DNA of 64,000 nucleotides from Desulfovibrio sp. (GTDB lineage Bacteria; Desulfobacterota; Desulfovibrionia; Desulfovibrionales; Desulfovibrionaceae), in NCBI GenBank assembly GCA_030145055.1, contig JAQYWK010000004.1, positions 448,701 to 512,700 on the forward strand. Reading direction: 5' to 3'. A program made the position numbers and the translations under genes. The notes below the pieces were generated by a model that worked only from the letters and a program-made list of their open reading frames with translations, had not been told where the DNA came from and made no database searches. Below, piece after piece: positions 1 through 8,996 of this stretch. Position 1 is the first letter of the stretch; each line of letters opens with the position of its first letter.

Positions 1-590
1 CCGGAGATTCCGGTGTATATCCCAGCTCATTTAACGGTCCGCTCGGTATGCGCGGAGTGCATCCTGCGTCTCCGTTTATGGGGAGCGGAGATAAAAAATG
101 GGATAAAGGCGGGCTGCTTGCCACAGACGTTGGTTTTGTCCTTGAAGGATATCACACTGACAAGACACAGGTTTTCTGGGCAGGGTCTAAAGATTCTGTT
201 CCGCGCAAAGTTATGGATGCACAGAATTTCTGTAAGGACATGCAAGATTTAGCTGCTGAGAATTTAAAGCCGGGTGTTACGCCTAGCTCTATTTACGCGC
301 TACTAGTTAAAGAGGCTGAAAAGCATGGCTATGCCGAAGGGTTTATGGGAATTGGTGAAAGTAAGGTTCCATTTATCGGGCACGGCATAGGGCTTACTAT
401 TGATGGTTTTCCGCCCATTGCAAAAGGGTTTGACCTTCCTATTGAAGAAGGGATGGTCTTTGCTCTTGAGCCGAAACAGAGCATTCCCGGTGTAGGAATG
501 GTTGGTGTGGAGAATACTTTTGAAGTGACCAAAGATGGAGCGGTCTCTATTACTGGTGATAATTATGATATGATATTTATTGAAACTTAA
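1..590 (+). CDS. M24 family metallopeptidase (Xaa-Pro aminopeptidase-like), C-terminal part
   Basis: The reading frame is open from base 3, so the gene starts upstream of the window. The visible part is the pita-bread catalytic domain of M24 peptidases, which hydrolyse X-Pro or related peptide bonds with two metal ions in the cytoplasm. All five metal ligands can be assigned: Asp in LLATDVGF, Asp in GYHTDKTQVF, His in IGHGIGLTIDG, Glu in FALEPK and Glu in GVENTFEV. These fit the creatinase/prolidase order. The exact substrate cannot be told from this part. A solute-binding protein gene follows 23 bases later on the same strand. Confidence 0.88.
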   Translation, partial: GDSGVYPSSFNGPLGMRGVHPASPFMGSGDKKWDKGGLLATDVGFVLEGYHTDKTQVFWAGSKDSVPRKVMDAQNFCKDMQDLAAENLKPGVTPSSIYALLVKEAEKHGYAEGFMGIGESKVPFIGHGIGLTIDGFPPIAKGFDLPIEEGMVFALEPKQSIPGVGMVGVENTFEVTKDGAVSITGDNYDMIFIET

Positions 591-613
591 GCGAAGGCCG
601 GAGATGTTTTTGT

Positions 614-1501
614 ATGGGGAAATTATTTATAATTTTAGTGCTTACTGTGTCCGTCTTTTTTCCGTTCAACGCATATTCAGTTGACGTTATAAAGCCTCAA
701 GCGCCTTCTTCAGTGAAAGACGTACGCGGAGATTATTTTAATGAACTGTATGTTTTAATAATGGAAGCTACAAAGCATGATTTTGGAGAATATCTGGTTG
801 AAAAAAAATCGTTATATTCTCCTCAGGAAAGGACTCTCCTTGAAATTGTTTCTGGAAAAAAAGTTAATGTAGCCATCCAAGTGGCTAGATCTGAGTGGGA
901 GAAGAAGACAATCCCTATATATATTCCTGTTGGAAAGGGTTTGATGAGTTATCGTTTGTTTCTTGTTAAGAAGGATGATTTATCTACCTTTAGCAAAGTT
1001 AAAACTCTTGATGAATTAAAGAAAATTAAAATGGGTCTTCAGGTGCAATGGACTATAACTCGTGCGTTGAAGCCACAAGGTTTTCGTATAGTTGATGGAA
1101 CATCTTATGAAGGGATGTTTGGCATGTTAAACCGAGGTAGGTTTAAATGTTTTCCAAGAGGCCTCAATGAGATCTATCCTGAATTTAATGAGTGGAAACC
1201 CCGTTGCCCGGATATGGTAATTGAGCCGACATTATCTCTTTTTGTTCCATTGCCAAACTTTATATTCGTTTCACCTGCGTATCCGAGGCTTGCTGAAAGA
1301 ATGGAGATTGGCCTTAAAAGGATTATCGCAAATGGCGAGTTCGATAAGCTTTTTGAAACGCATCATGGTAAAGTTTTTTCAAAAGCAAGACTTGATGAGC
1401 GAACCATATTTTATGCTTCCAATCCACTACTGACACCAGAATCTTTGAAAGCTGTTCAGACTTACAAGAAAATAATGTTATGGGATAAGGTGAAACAATA
1501 G
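614..1501 (+). CDS. Periplasmic solute-binding protein, family 3-like
   Basis: A 295-residue exported protein. It begins with a signal peptide (residues 1 to about 22, a hydrophobic run ending at AYS). The rest has the look of a type-2 periplasmic binding fold: a hydrophobic core strand around IPIYIPVGKGLMSYRLFLVKK, and a helix-strand segment LDELKKIKMGLQVQW where family 3 proteins carry the hinge after the first lobe. No permease or ATPase gene is adjacent, so it could be an orphan receptor rather than a transporter part. The ligand is not predictable. A strong terminator follows. Confidence 0.7.
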   Translation: MGKLFIILVLTVSVFFPFNAYSVDVIKPQAPSSVKDVRGDYFNELYVLIMEATKHDFGEYLVEKKSLYSPQERTLLEIVSGKKVNVAIQVARSEWEKKTIPIYIPVGKGLMSYRLFLVKKDDLSTFSKVKTLDELKKIKMGLQVQWTITRALKPQGFRIVDGTSYEGMFGMLNRGRFKCFPRGLNEIYPEFNEWKPRCPDMVIEPTLSLFVPLPNFIFVSPAYPRLAERMEIGLKRIIANGEFDKLFETHHGKVFSKARLDERTIFYASNPLLTPESLKAVQTYKKIMLWDKVKQ

Positions 1502-1530
1502 TGGATGGACTGATGATCAAGCCAAATATA

Positions 1531-1573
1531 AAGCCCCTGATGCAGAGTGTCTCTCCGCGTCAGGGGCTTTTTA
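1531..1573 (+). terminator. Rho-independent terminator after the solute-binding protein gene
   Basis: Inverted repeat AAGCCCCTGA / TCAGGGGCTT separated by about 20 bases and followed by T residues. It lies between convergent genes and could act in both directions. Confidence 0.85.
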
Positions 1574-1591
1574 ATAACTAACTTTTAAGTT

Positions 1592-2575
1592 TTATTTTAC
1601 GTCAATATTAAGTCCAGTGTCTGTCTTCTTAATTGACGGGGCAGGAGTGTCCCCTTTGAGATCCATTACCATGCGCAATTTATCCTCGTACATTCCTATT
1701 CTAAACTTCGAAAAGATCGGATTTTCCGGCTTCAAAGTGGTGGGCCCAAAGTACTCCCAGCTTCCGTGTATATCAACAACCAGTCGGTCAGGATTACGCA
1801 GAAAGAAGGAAGTATAAGACAGCGGTGAACCACCCAAATCTAGGTTGATTCTAGTTTTTCGCCCAATATCTTTAAAGTAAATGGAGTTAAGTCGTCCGCT
1901 CTGTATTGCCGCTTTAAAGGTAGGCTTTGAAGCGGCTGTGATAGTACCGTTTTGTACGTCTGCAATGGCAGACGCATTAAAATTCATATCAGTGCCGTTT
2001 ACAAAGGTATTCACTTCGTAAGTAGTTCCATTCGAGGTACCGTTAACTGCACCATCCATTGCGTCAGTACTATTGCCGAACATGGTTGCATTGGTGGGAA
2101 TCTGTAGAGCGGCTATTGTGCTGTTTGTTCCATTACTTGTAGGATTCTGTATCTCTGAGTAGCCAGTATTGTTGCCTGCTACTGGAGTGTCTCCGCCTAG
2201 GGATTCACTGCTGGATAAAGCTTCATAGCTTTGTGTGGTTAAGTCCACAGGCTGAGACATGGCGTCTGTGCTTTCGGAAGAGATCTGTTGGTCTGCTTCA
2301 GATGTTTGCTTAGTCATAAGCCAGTTTTTAGGATTAATCAGACTTGGATTGGTAAAGGCGACAATTGCAATAATTATCAGGATGTGAACAAGGGCCTGCT
2401 TGCTGGTAAAGTAGTTGTTGTATTTCCTGAAGCTCCTACTACACGAACCGCAAGTAAATGATTTTACAGAGGTTAGCAGTGAAATGAATGCGTCAGAAAC
2501 CAACCCGCGTCTAAGATACAGGCGATTGCTGTTGCAATAGGGGCATTGAATAATTTTTTTGTTTTTCAGGGTCAT
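1592..2575 (-). CDS. Membrane protein with N-terminal zinc ribbon, sequon-rich linker and C-terminal AMIN-like domain
   Basis: A 327-residue protein with three parts. Residues 11-45 form a four-Cys zinc ribbon (CPYC and CGSC). Residues about 60-74 form one membrane segment (ALVHILIIIAIVAF). A low-complexity Ser/Thr/Asn linker (about 90-215) follows, and then a C-terminal AMIN-like beta domain (about 228-327, with KTRINLDLGGSP and PDRLVVDIHGSW), a fold usually found in periplasmic envelope proteins. The linker holds ten N-x-S/T sequons between residues 135 and 211. The ribbon is probably cytoplasmic and the AMIN domain periplasmic. The role is unknown; peptidoglycan or envelope localisation is an inference from the AMIN family. 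Confidence 0.75.
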   Translation of the reverse strand: MTLKNKKIIQCPYCNSNRLYLRRGLVSDAFISLLTSVKSFTCGSCSRSFRKYNNYFTSKQALVHILIIIAIVAFTNPSLINPKNWLMTKQTSEADQQISSESTDAMSQPVDLTTQSYEALSSSESLGGDTPVAGNNTGYSEIQNPTSNGTNSTIAALQIPTNATMFGNSTDAMDGAVNGTSNGTTYEVNTFVNGTDMNFNASAIADVQNGTITAASKPTFKAAIQSGRLNSIYFKDIGRKTRINLDLGGSPLSYTSFFLRNPDRLVVDIHGSWEYFGPTTLKPENPIFSKFRIGMYEDKLRMVMDLKGDTPAPSIKKTDTGLNIDVK

Positions 2576-2709
2576 ACTTTACTGTTTTTGAGGTTAAACT
2601 CTTATAATTAAATTCTATGCGAAGTTTACACCTTTTGCCAAGGATATTCGATTGAATGTTTTGAAACATGATTATGAAGGTCCTGTATCACTGTCTGGGC
2701 TCACTTTCT

Positions 2710-3900
2710 TTACCCTTTAATAGCTTCGGACATTATGCATTCAAGGTCGTCCTGATCCATTTCAGTCGGGGTGAAGTCGAAAAGTTTACCCATAGTTTCC
2801 ATAGCAATCTTAACAAGTTCGGGAACATCTTCTTCTTTTGCACCATAGGTTTTTAATGATTCCTGATCGAGTCCGGTGCGCTCTAATAGGACACGCAGAC
2901 CTTCGAGGAATACTGATGCGCGCTGATTTTCTTCAAAGCTTGATGTGTCATAACCCATTGCCATCGCGAGGTCTTCGAAACGCTCAGGGCTTCCGGGGAC
3001 TAAGCGTTTGAAGTAAGGTAGCGAAAGTTTTGCTAAGCCCAGTCCGTGCGGCAATTCAGGGTACATGGCGCTTAAAGCATGCTCTAAAGAATGCTGGGAT
3101 ATACAGCGGGATAATGTTTCACACATTCCGGCCGCTGTGCTGGCCCATGCCATCACTGTACGGGCTTCGATGTTGGTTCCGTCTTCTATCGCCATCGGCA
3201 AATAGTTTGTGATGAGGTGCACTGATTCAAGTGCAAGCATGTCACTCATTGGCTGATGTTCGGTTGAAACAAAAGTTTCTACTGCGTGAAAGAACGCGTC
3301 AATTCCAGTATATGCGGTGGTGCGGGGCGGAACGCTGACCATAAGTTCTGGGTCAATAATGGATATGGTAGGGAAAGTAGAATCGGTGCCTAGGCTGATT
3401 TTTTCTGCGCCGCCACTTTTACTGATGACTGCCCATTGGTCGGCTTCAGTTCCGGTTCCGGCAGTGGTCGGGATGGCAATGAGAGGCGCGGCTGGATTCT
3501 CAGCTGTGATGCCGCCGCCTGATCCGGCCTGAATGAAATCCCAGCATTTCCCGACATTTGTGGTCAATAGAGCGATGGCTTTTGCCGCATCGATTGTGGA
3601 GCCACCGCCGAGTGCCACGATAAAGTCGATTTTTTTATCACGGGCTATTTTAGCCGCTTCGTCAACTTGATCAGACTTAGGATTGGGAGAAATATTATCA
3701 AAAACTATAGTTGCAACATTCTGTTTACCTAGTGCGGCCTGAACTTTATCAAGGTAGCCATTGCTAACCATTGCGCCGGATTCACCTATGACTATAAGGG
3801 CTTTGTCACCTTTAGGAAGGGTGGTGATTGTTCCGAGTTCTGCTAATTTACCGGGTCCGAATATAAGTCTTGTAGGGATGAAGAATTGGAAGTTGAGCAT
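2710..3900 (-). CDS. Iron-containing alcohol dehydrogenase
   Basis: A 396-residue group III dehydrogenase that would oxidise alcohols or reduce aldehydes with NAD(P) in the cytoplasm. The nucleotide-binding loop is GGGSTIDAAKA and the second glycine segment is IPTTAGTGTEAD. The iron ligands are present: Asp and His in GIDAFFHAVE, His in SLEHALSAM and His in ELPHGLG. An AAGGA ribosome site precedes the ATG. The gene stands alone, about 150 bases from the dsbD-like gene on the same strand. The substrate is not predictable. A second, divergent family member lies at 54175. Confidence 0.9.
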   Translation of the reverse strand: MLNFQFFIPTRLIFGPGKLAELGTITTLPKGDKALIVIGESGAMVSNGYLDKVQAALGKQNVATIVFDNISPNPKSDQVDEAAKIARDKKIDFIVALGGGSTIDAAKAIALLTTNVGKCWDFIQAGSGGGITAENPAAPLIAIPTTAGTGTEADQWAVISKSGGAEKISLGTDSTFPTISIIDPELMVSVPPRTTAYTGIDAFFHAVETFVSTEHQPMSDMLALESVHLITNYLPMAIEDGTNIEARTVMAWASTAAGMCETLSRCISQHSLEHALSAMYPELPHGLGLAKLSLPYFKRLVPGSPERFEDLAMAMGYDTSSFEENQRASVFLEGLRVLLERTGLDQESLKTYGAKEEDVPELVKIAMETMGKLFDFTPTEMDQDDLECIMSEAIKG

Positions 3901-4047
3901 GTTGATCCTTATATAGTTGGTCTTTGTATAAATATATAATTGTTAGTTCAGCCAGTTTAATTAACCGACACCGCCGCCCGCGTAAAGGGATAGTACGCAA
4001 TAATAAAACAACAAATTTAAAGAAGTTTTGCCGTTGCAAACGTAGAG

Positions 4048-6063
4048 CTATTCAGCTGTCAATGTTTGCTGAAGAGCTTCTTCAAGCTGACCTGTGGTGT
4101 AAATGTCACGGATAACCGTCGGTGAATGGCTGTTTTTGCCCTTGCTGAAAATAGCCGCAAGGGGGATGGACCTGCTTCCCAAGGCACGGAGAAATTCATC
4201 CGCAGTCTTGTCGGGAGACGACAGGTCAACTTTAATTAAACGGAGATCATATTTTTCCTGCCAGCGGTTGAGATTTCCGATAGTGAGTACGGTTTGTTCA
4301 AGTATTTTACAGGAAGGGCACCAGTCGGCTGTGAACTCAACAAGAATAGCCTCTTTACCGATGCGCGAAGCAAAGTCTTCCTGTTTGAAATTGATCCAGT
4401 TCGCAGTGCGTACTGGCGGGGTAGAAGCCCAGAATCCTGCTGTTATACAGATGGCCAGTGCAATGACTCTCAAGAGTAGCATGCCGGACTTGGTGTCACT
4501 TCCGGCCGAAAGTCCCCACATCCATGCCGCTACACTGGTAAACCACATGAAAATAAGGGTTGCGATGAGCATATTTTCTGGAAGTATGCTGATCAAATAA
4601 ATACACGTTCCTGCCAAGAAAAAGCCAGCAGAGCGTTCAACCCAGACTGTCCATGCTCCCGGTTTTGGGAATTTTTTAACAAGACCTGGAAAAATTGCCA
4701 TAGCAATGTATGGAAGAGCCATTCCGGCCCCTACGCTTATGAAAACGCTACCAATAACATAGGGCGCCTGAATCATGGCCCAGCCAAGTACGCCGCCCAG
4801 GAACGGGCCACTGCAAGGAGTGGCAAGTAGTGTAGCAAGTATCCCTGTGAATAAAGCCTGCCTGCGCGGGCCTGTGTTTGCCGTGTTGATTTTCAGGTCT
4901 ACTATAGGAAGATTAAATAATCCGAACAGACTGAGACTGAGTGCAAACACAACCCCGGTAAGTATAATAACGACAGATGGCTTTTGGAATATCTGGCCCC
5001 AGGCAAGTCCTGTGAAGCCTAATATTCCACTCAACACTCCGAAATACAGTAATATGCCGAGTGCGAAGTAAAGGTTATGTTCCCTGAAACTTTTTCTACG
5101 CTTAGACTCCTCTACATGCTGTGATCCCGCCAACAGGGCTGAAAGCTTTAAGCTAATTACCGGAAGCACACAGGGCATGAAATTGAGCAGGAAGCCTGCG
5201 AGAATTCCGAAAAGTATTGCAGTAGTGAGGTCGCCAACCTCAAGTCCCGGAGTGAAAGATATAGGTTTTAACGATTCAAATGAAAATTTAGATTCAACTG
5301 GTGTTTGATTCGGTTCTTTTGAACTTTTTTCATCGACTTTGGGCGTGGTAAATATTTTAGTCTTTTCTGTTATTTTAATAGCTTCAGGACTTTCAGCGGT
5401 AGTTGTTTGGGTAGAAATGTCTTTAAGGGAGAACTTACCGTTCGCAACGGTTTTAATTTGGCTTGCGCTCTGTTTTGTGATTTTGTTTTTGCTTTGTTCT
5501 ACGCTAGCTTTTAGAAATAGAGGCCACCATGATTGCTTGCTAGCTTCAGGGAGATTCGCAGGAACAACTCCCATCCCTATAAAATTGAGTTCTGTTTTAA
5601 ATGGCAGACAGGAAGTTTTGGAACACATTAACAGCGACAGCTTCGCCTTCAAAGAAATAGTGGATGATGCGCTAGGGATTGGGATTAGAATAGGTGTAGG
5701 AGTAGCGTATACTTCTATCTTGCTCCCTTTGTTAAAAGGGTCATCTTTAAGTTTTCCGGATATGTAGATTGATTGAAGAACAGTCTTGTCCGGTAAAGTG
5801 TTCACCGTCAACTTTGTCGGCTGTCCCATTTTTCCCGGATTGTGCGAGTAAGTATACCAGCCGTTCTTGGTTTCCAGAATTAAGGCTGCGAGAACTTCCG
5901 TTTGCAAGCCCGTCTGTGTCTGATCATCAGGACTGAGTTTGAAAAGTTTCCATTTAGTACTGAGATTAGGATTTTCTTTTTGAGCACTGCGAGCTTGATC
6001 CGGACAAGCTGCGGAGAGCATGAAAATACTTAAAAATATGATGAAATATGTCTTTAAACGCAT
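4048..6063 (-). CDS. dsbD: Thiol:disulfide interchange protein DsbD-like
   Basis: A 671-residue inner-membrane protein that moves electrons from cytoplasmic thioredoxin to periplasmic thiol proteins. Order of parts: signal peptide (1 to about 26), periplasmic alpha domain with the Cys pair CSKTSC (147, 152), a Ser/Thr/Lys-rich linker, a membrane domain of about eight helices (about 280-550) with conserved cysteines in MPCVLPVISLK and TPCSGPFLGG, and a C-terminal thioredoxin domain with WCPSC. All three redox pairs are therefore present and the length is close to that of DsbD in other Proteobacteria. The gene ends 147 bases upstream of the alcohol dehydrogenase gene. Confidence 0.92.
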   Translation of the reverse strand: MRLKTYFIIFLSIFMLSAACPDQARSAQKENPNLSTKWKLFKLSPDDQTQTGLQTEVLAALILETKNGWYTYSHNPGKMGQPTKLTVNTLPDKTVLQSIYISGKLKDDPFNKGSKIEVYATPTPILIPIPSASSTISLKAKLSLLMCSKTSCLPFKTELNFIGMGVVPANLPEASKQSWWPLFLKASVEQSKNKITKQSASQIKTVANGKFSLKDISTQTTTAESPEAIKITEKTKIFTTPKVDEKSSKEPNQTPVESKFSFESLKPISFTPGLEVGDLTTAILFGILAGFLLNFMPCVLPVISLKLSALLAGSQHVEESKRRKSFREHNLYFALGILLYFGVLSGILGFTGLAWGQIFQKPSVVIILTGVVFALSLSLFGLFNLPIVDLKINTANTGPRRQALFTGILATLLATPCSGPFLGGVLGWAMIQAPYVIGSVFISVGAGMALPYIAMAIFPGLVKKFPKPGAWTVWVERSAGFFLAGTCIYLISILPENMLIATLIFMWFTSVAAWMWGLSAGSDTKSGMLLLRVIALAICITAGFWASTPPVRTANWINFKQEDFASRIGKEAILVEFTADWCPSCKILEQTVLTIGNLNRWQEKYDLRLIKVDLSSPDKTADEFLRALGSRSIPLAAIFSKGKNSHSPTVIRDIYTTGQLEEALQQTLTAE

Positions 6064-6100
6064 TAAATAACCTTTTTTGAAGAAAAATATGAAAATATTA

Positions 6101-6129
6101 TTGACAACTTACTCAATCCACTCTAAATC
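6101..6129 (+). promoter_or_regulatory. Probable sigma-70 promoter of tRNA-Lys
   Basis: Perfect -35 box TTGACA, 17-base spacer and a weaker -10 box TAAATC, placed about 15 bases before the mature tRNA 5' end. Confidence 0.55.
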
Positions 6130-6144
6130 ACTTTCTCACCACAT

Positions 6145-6220
6145 GGGTCACTAGCTCAATTGGTAGAGCAGCGGACTCTTAATCCGTTGGTTGAAGGTTC
6201 AAGTCCTTCGTGGCCTACCA
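6145..6220 (+). tRNA. tRNA-Lys (anticodon CTT)
   Basis: A 76-base cloverleaf with acceptor stem GGGTCAC / GTGGCCT, discriminator A and encoded CCA. The anticodon stem GCGGA / TCCGT closes the loop CTCTTAA, giving CTT at positions 34-36. The T arm carries GGTTCAAGTCC. The gene borders a run of accessory genes and is a plausible integration site. Confidence 0.96.
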
Positions 6221-6228
6221 GAGAATTC

Positions 6229-6262
6229 AGGGGTTTAGATGAAAATCTAAGCCCCTTTTCTT
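6229..6262 (+). terminator. Terminator of tRNA-Lys
   Basis: Hairpin GGGGTTTAGAT-GAAA-ATCTAAGCCCC followed by TTTTCTTTTT directly after the tRNA. Confidence 0.85.
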
Positions 6263-6410
6263 TTTGCCCTTACCCCTCTCCCCATATTCTTCCCCATAAA
6301 TCAAAATAAAGTAAAAAAAGTTTGATTAAGTTCATCTTTTTAAAGTTGTTCTATTGTTATGCCCTAGTTAAGCTTGATTAAATTTAATTTAACCAATCTG
6401 GAGAATAGGC

Positions 6411-6755
6411 ATGTCCAACGCCGAAAAGCATAAATCCGTAGAGGCTCAAAGTACAGAAATAAAGCCCGTTAAGAGTGAAATAATTCAACCTGAAGCGGCA
6501 GAAACCATAGATGATAGCGATTCAAAGAACAAAAAGTTGACTCTTCCTTTTAAGACCGCACCGCTTGTACTAGAAAAGAGTATGCAGGAAAGGACTATTG
6601 GCGCGCTGCTTTTAGCGAGTGGGATGTATGCTGGGATTTCATTTTTTGAGATATTACCAACTAATCCAGATGCATCAAGTTATTACCGTACAACTGCTTT
6701 GGTTATATGTATTGTTTTTTTATTTATATTTTTAAGTGTTTTGCAGCTTTTTTAA
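6411..6755 (+). CDS. Small two-helix membrane protein of unknown function
   Basis: A 114-residue protein preceded by a GGAGAA ribosome site. The first 60 residues are polar and charged. Two hydrophobic segments follow (about 67-85 around IGALLLASGMYAGISFF, and about 92-113 rich in Val, Ile, Leu and Phe), so it is probably an inner-membrane protein with a cytoplasmic N-tail. No family was recognised. The stop codon overlaps the next start (TAATG), which indicates translational coupling with the coiled-coil protein at 6755. Confidence 0.65.
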   Translation: MSNAEKHKSVEAQSTEIKPVKSEIIQPEAAETIDDSDSKNKKLTLPFKTAPLVLEKSMQERTIGALLLASGMYAGISFFEILPTNPDASSYYRTTALVICIVFLFIFLSVLQLF

Positions 6756-7564
6756 TGAAAGAAGGGACTTCACTTGTTAAGGATAAAGTTCCTAATAGAA
6801 TATCTGCCGCTGAGTTAAGAGAGCGGTGGGGAAGAGTTGTTAAACATGATTTCATCAATGTAATTCTTGAAACGAAGATGAATATTTATCTTAGATCAGA
6901 GGTGCGGCCCGAGAATGTGCTAAGATCAAAACGTTTTTATTCACAATTTTTTCCACAACAAGATAGAACGAATATACTTTTTGATAAACGCTGTTTTTTT
7001 AATTTGGATCAAGTTGAAGAAGTTGAACAAAAATACCCTAGGCTTTGGGCTGGAGAACATAGCGTAGTTGGAAAGCTCAATTTAGAAATTGAAGAGCTTA
7101 AAAAAGAAGTAAAATCTTACCAAACAAAGAAGGCTCGTTTGACTCTCGCTCAGAAAAAGTTAAACGGAGCGCAAAAAGAGGGTTTCTTTCTTGCGAATAT
7201 GATGTTGGAGATGGTCAAAGACCCAACTCCTCAAAAACAGTTTTCACACGAGGAATACCAAGCCATCGCAAATAATGTAAAAGATAAGCAATACATTCAA
7301 AAGTTGGAGTTGGTGCGTCCAGCAAATACGCTTATTGAACTTTCCGTGAAAATCTACCCCCAGAATTCAGAAACGAAGGAAATAGTCCTAAGTAAAAACC
7401 TTGGGACAATATGGACAAAAGGTAAGCCGCAAATCGAAGCAGGGCTCTATAAGTCTGCGGGCTTTGACATGTATTTCCGTATTTTTTGCAACTTTCCAAT
7501 TAAGCAATACCCTGCTAAAATGTGCAGATGCCAACCACTACCTACCACCCACCCCACACAATAA
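6755..7564 (+). CDS. Hypothetical coiled-coil protein
   Basis: The ATG at 6755 was chosen because it overlaps the stop of the preceding gene (TAATG); an in-frame codon 48 bases upstream would lie inside that gene. The 269-residue product is soluble and highly charged, with a coiled coil around residues 105-145 (LNLEIEELKKEVKSYQ). No family was recognised. Its last 43 bases overlap the fic start and encode a tail rich in Pro, Thr and Cys, unlike the rest of the protein. The natural 3' end may therefore have been lost when this gene was joined to fic. Confidence 0.6.
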   Translation: MKEGTSLVKDKVPNRISAAELRERWGRVVKHDFINVILETKMNIYLRSEVRPENVLRSKRFYSQFFPQQDRTNILFDKRCFFNLDQVEEVEQKYPRLWAGEHSVVGKLNLEIEELKKEVKSYQTKKARLTLAQKKLNGAQKEGFFLANMMLEMVKDPTPQKQFSHEEYQAIANNVKDKQYIQKLELVRPANTLIELSVKIYPQNSETKEIVLSKNLGTIWTKGKPQIEAGLYKSAGFDMYFRIFCNFPIKQYPAKMCRCQPLPTTHPTQ

Positions 7565-8544
7565 CCCCAACCATCGTAAATCTGATAGCCCAGATAAGCG
7601 AGGTAGTAGGGCGTTTAACCGTTCTTACCGACAATTCAAAGGAATTGCGGCTAAGGCGTATCAATCGTGTACGCACTATTCGTGGCTCATTAGCTATTGA
7701 AGGGAACAACCTAAGCGAAGAGCAGATTACAGCCATTCTGGACGGCAAAAGGGTAATAGCTCCGCCCCGTGAAATTCAGGAAGTTCGTAACGCCATTGCT
7801 GCTTATGAGCGATTTGGTAGTTGGTCTGTGGAGCGGGAAGCTGATTTGCTGGAGGCACATAGCGTGCTTATGTCCGGCCTGATAGATGATGCTGGTATTT
7901 ATCGTCATTCCGGTGTCGGCGTGATTGCGGGTGAAAGGGTAATTCACATGGCCCCGCCTGCGAAGCGAGTTTCTATTTTAATGCAGGATCTTTTTGGATG
8001 GCTTGCCGCTACTGACGACCACCCGCTAATAGCAAGTTCAGTTTTTCATTACGAATTTGAATTTATACATCCTTTCGCAGACGGCAACGGTCGTATGGGC
8101 CGTTTGTGGCAGACTCTTATTTTGAATCGCTGGAATCCTTTGTTTGCAGATATCCCGGTCGAAAGTCTGATCTATGAACACCAAGAAGAATATTATGACG
8201 CTCTACAACAGAGCACGGATAAAGCTGATTCAGCTCCATTCATCGAGTTCATGCTCAAGATGATTTTGGATGCTATTGCATCTGCGACCCCCCAAGTTAG
8301 CCCCCAAGTTACCCCCCAAGTTAAGGCATTGGTGGAAGCCATTTTAGGTGAAATGAGCCGTGATGAGCTTCAAGCTGTTTTGGGTCTGAAAGATCGTAAG
8401 TCATTTAGAGAGCTTTATCTCAAGCCAGCTCTAGAAGAAGGGCTTATTGAAATGACTATTCCTGATAAGCCTAATAGTAAGTTGCAGAAGTATCGTTTGA
8501 CTGAGAAGGGGCAGAGGTCTGTCCGTTCGCCACGCTTGAGTTAA
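7522..8544 (+). CDS. Fic family protein (predicted AMP-transferase) with C-terminal winged helix
   Basis: A 340-residue Fic protein. The catalytic motif HPFADGNGR lies at residues 183-191, with a flap region ahead of it. An N-terminal inhibitory helix motif of the S/T-x-x-x-E-G/N type is visible in SLAIEGNN (about residues 57-64), so activity is probably autoinhibited in cis. The C-terminus contains three short TPQV-like repeats and then a winged-helix segment, an arrangement common in Fic proteins that may act as regulators. Fic enzymes transfer AMP from ATP to protein hydroxyls. The first codon could also be the ATG two codons later. No toxin or antitoxin partner gene is recognised next to it. 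Confidence 0.9.
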   Translation: MQMPTTTYHPPHTITPTIVNLIAQISEVVGRLTVLTDNSKELRLRRINRVRTIRGSLAIEGNNLSEEQITAILDGKRVIAPPREIQEVRNAIAAYERFGSWSVEREADLLEAHSVLMSGLIDDAGIYRHSGVGVIAGERVIHMAPPAKRVSILMQDLFGWLAATDDHPLIASSVFHYEFEFIHPFADGNGRMGRLWQTLILNRWNPLFADIPVESLIYEHQEEYYDALQQSTDKADSAPFIEFMLKMILDAIASATPQVSPQVTPQVKALVEAILGEMSRDELQAVLGLKDRKSFRELYLKPALEEGLIEMTIPDKPNSKLQKYRLTEKGQRSVRSPRLS

Positions 8545-8996
8545 GTCTTTGCCTGCCTTCAATTTGTAGCACACCGCTTTATGCTCGCATAATAAATCCC
8601 AATAATTTAGTTGATCCTCATTTAAAGATCCTAAACATGGTTCAATACCTCTTTATATCTAATCGAGAGGATCTTTTCTAGTTTAGCGCCCCTTCTGTCT
8701 ATAAGTTTCTTAATTCTAAGGTAATATAGATTTATTGCGCAGTATATAAGTCGTTTTTTCCTCGTTTTCTATTTCTATTCCGTCTTCGAATTTCCCCCAT
8801 CTTTTTTTTGTAGTGTTACAGCTACAAGCTGTCTTTTATTTCAGACAAAGCTTGTTTAAAATTATTATTTCCTCATAAGTACCATTATCAATTTTAGTTG
8901 GCTCTTTGTCTAAGAGTCTATTTTTTTGTATTGAAAGATTTTAATTTCGTTTATCCGTATAAAATTATTTATTTAGTGTTCAGAATGAGGGGCGCG
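8545..8996. other. Intergenic region, about 450 bases
   Basis: AT-rich with no credible ORF. It contains one short perfect hairpin, ACAGCT-ACA-AGCTGT (8818-8832), followed by a T-rich stretch, which might terminate transcription from fic. Nothing else is seen. Confidence 0.5.

Noticed and set aside
2668-2856. Several ORFs of 60-140 codons antisense to real genes throughout the window.
   Set aside because: They are frame shadows of well-supported genes, without ribosome sites or family-like sequence.
8281-8325. CCCCCAAGTTA tandem repeats as a CRISPR-like or regulatory array.
   Set aside because: They are in frame and encode the TPQV repeats common in Fic-family linkers.
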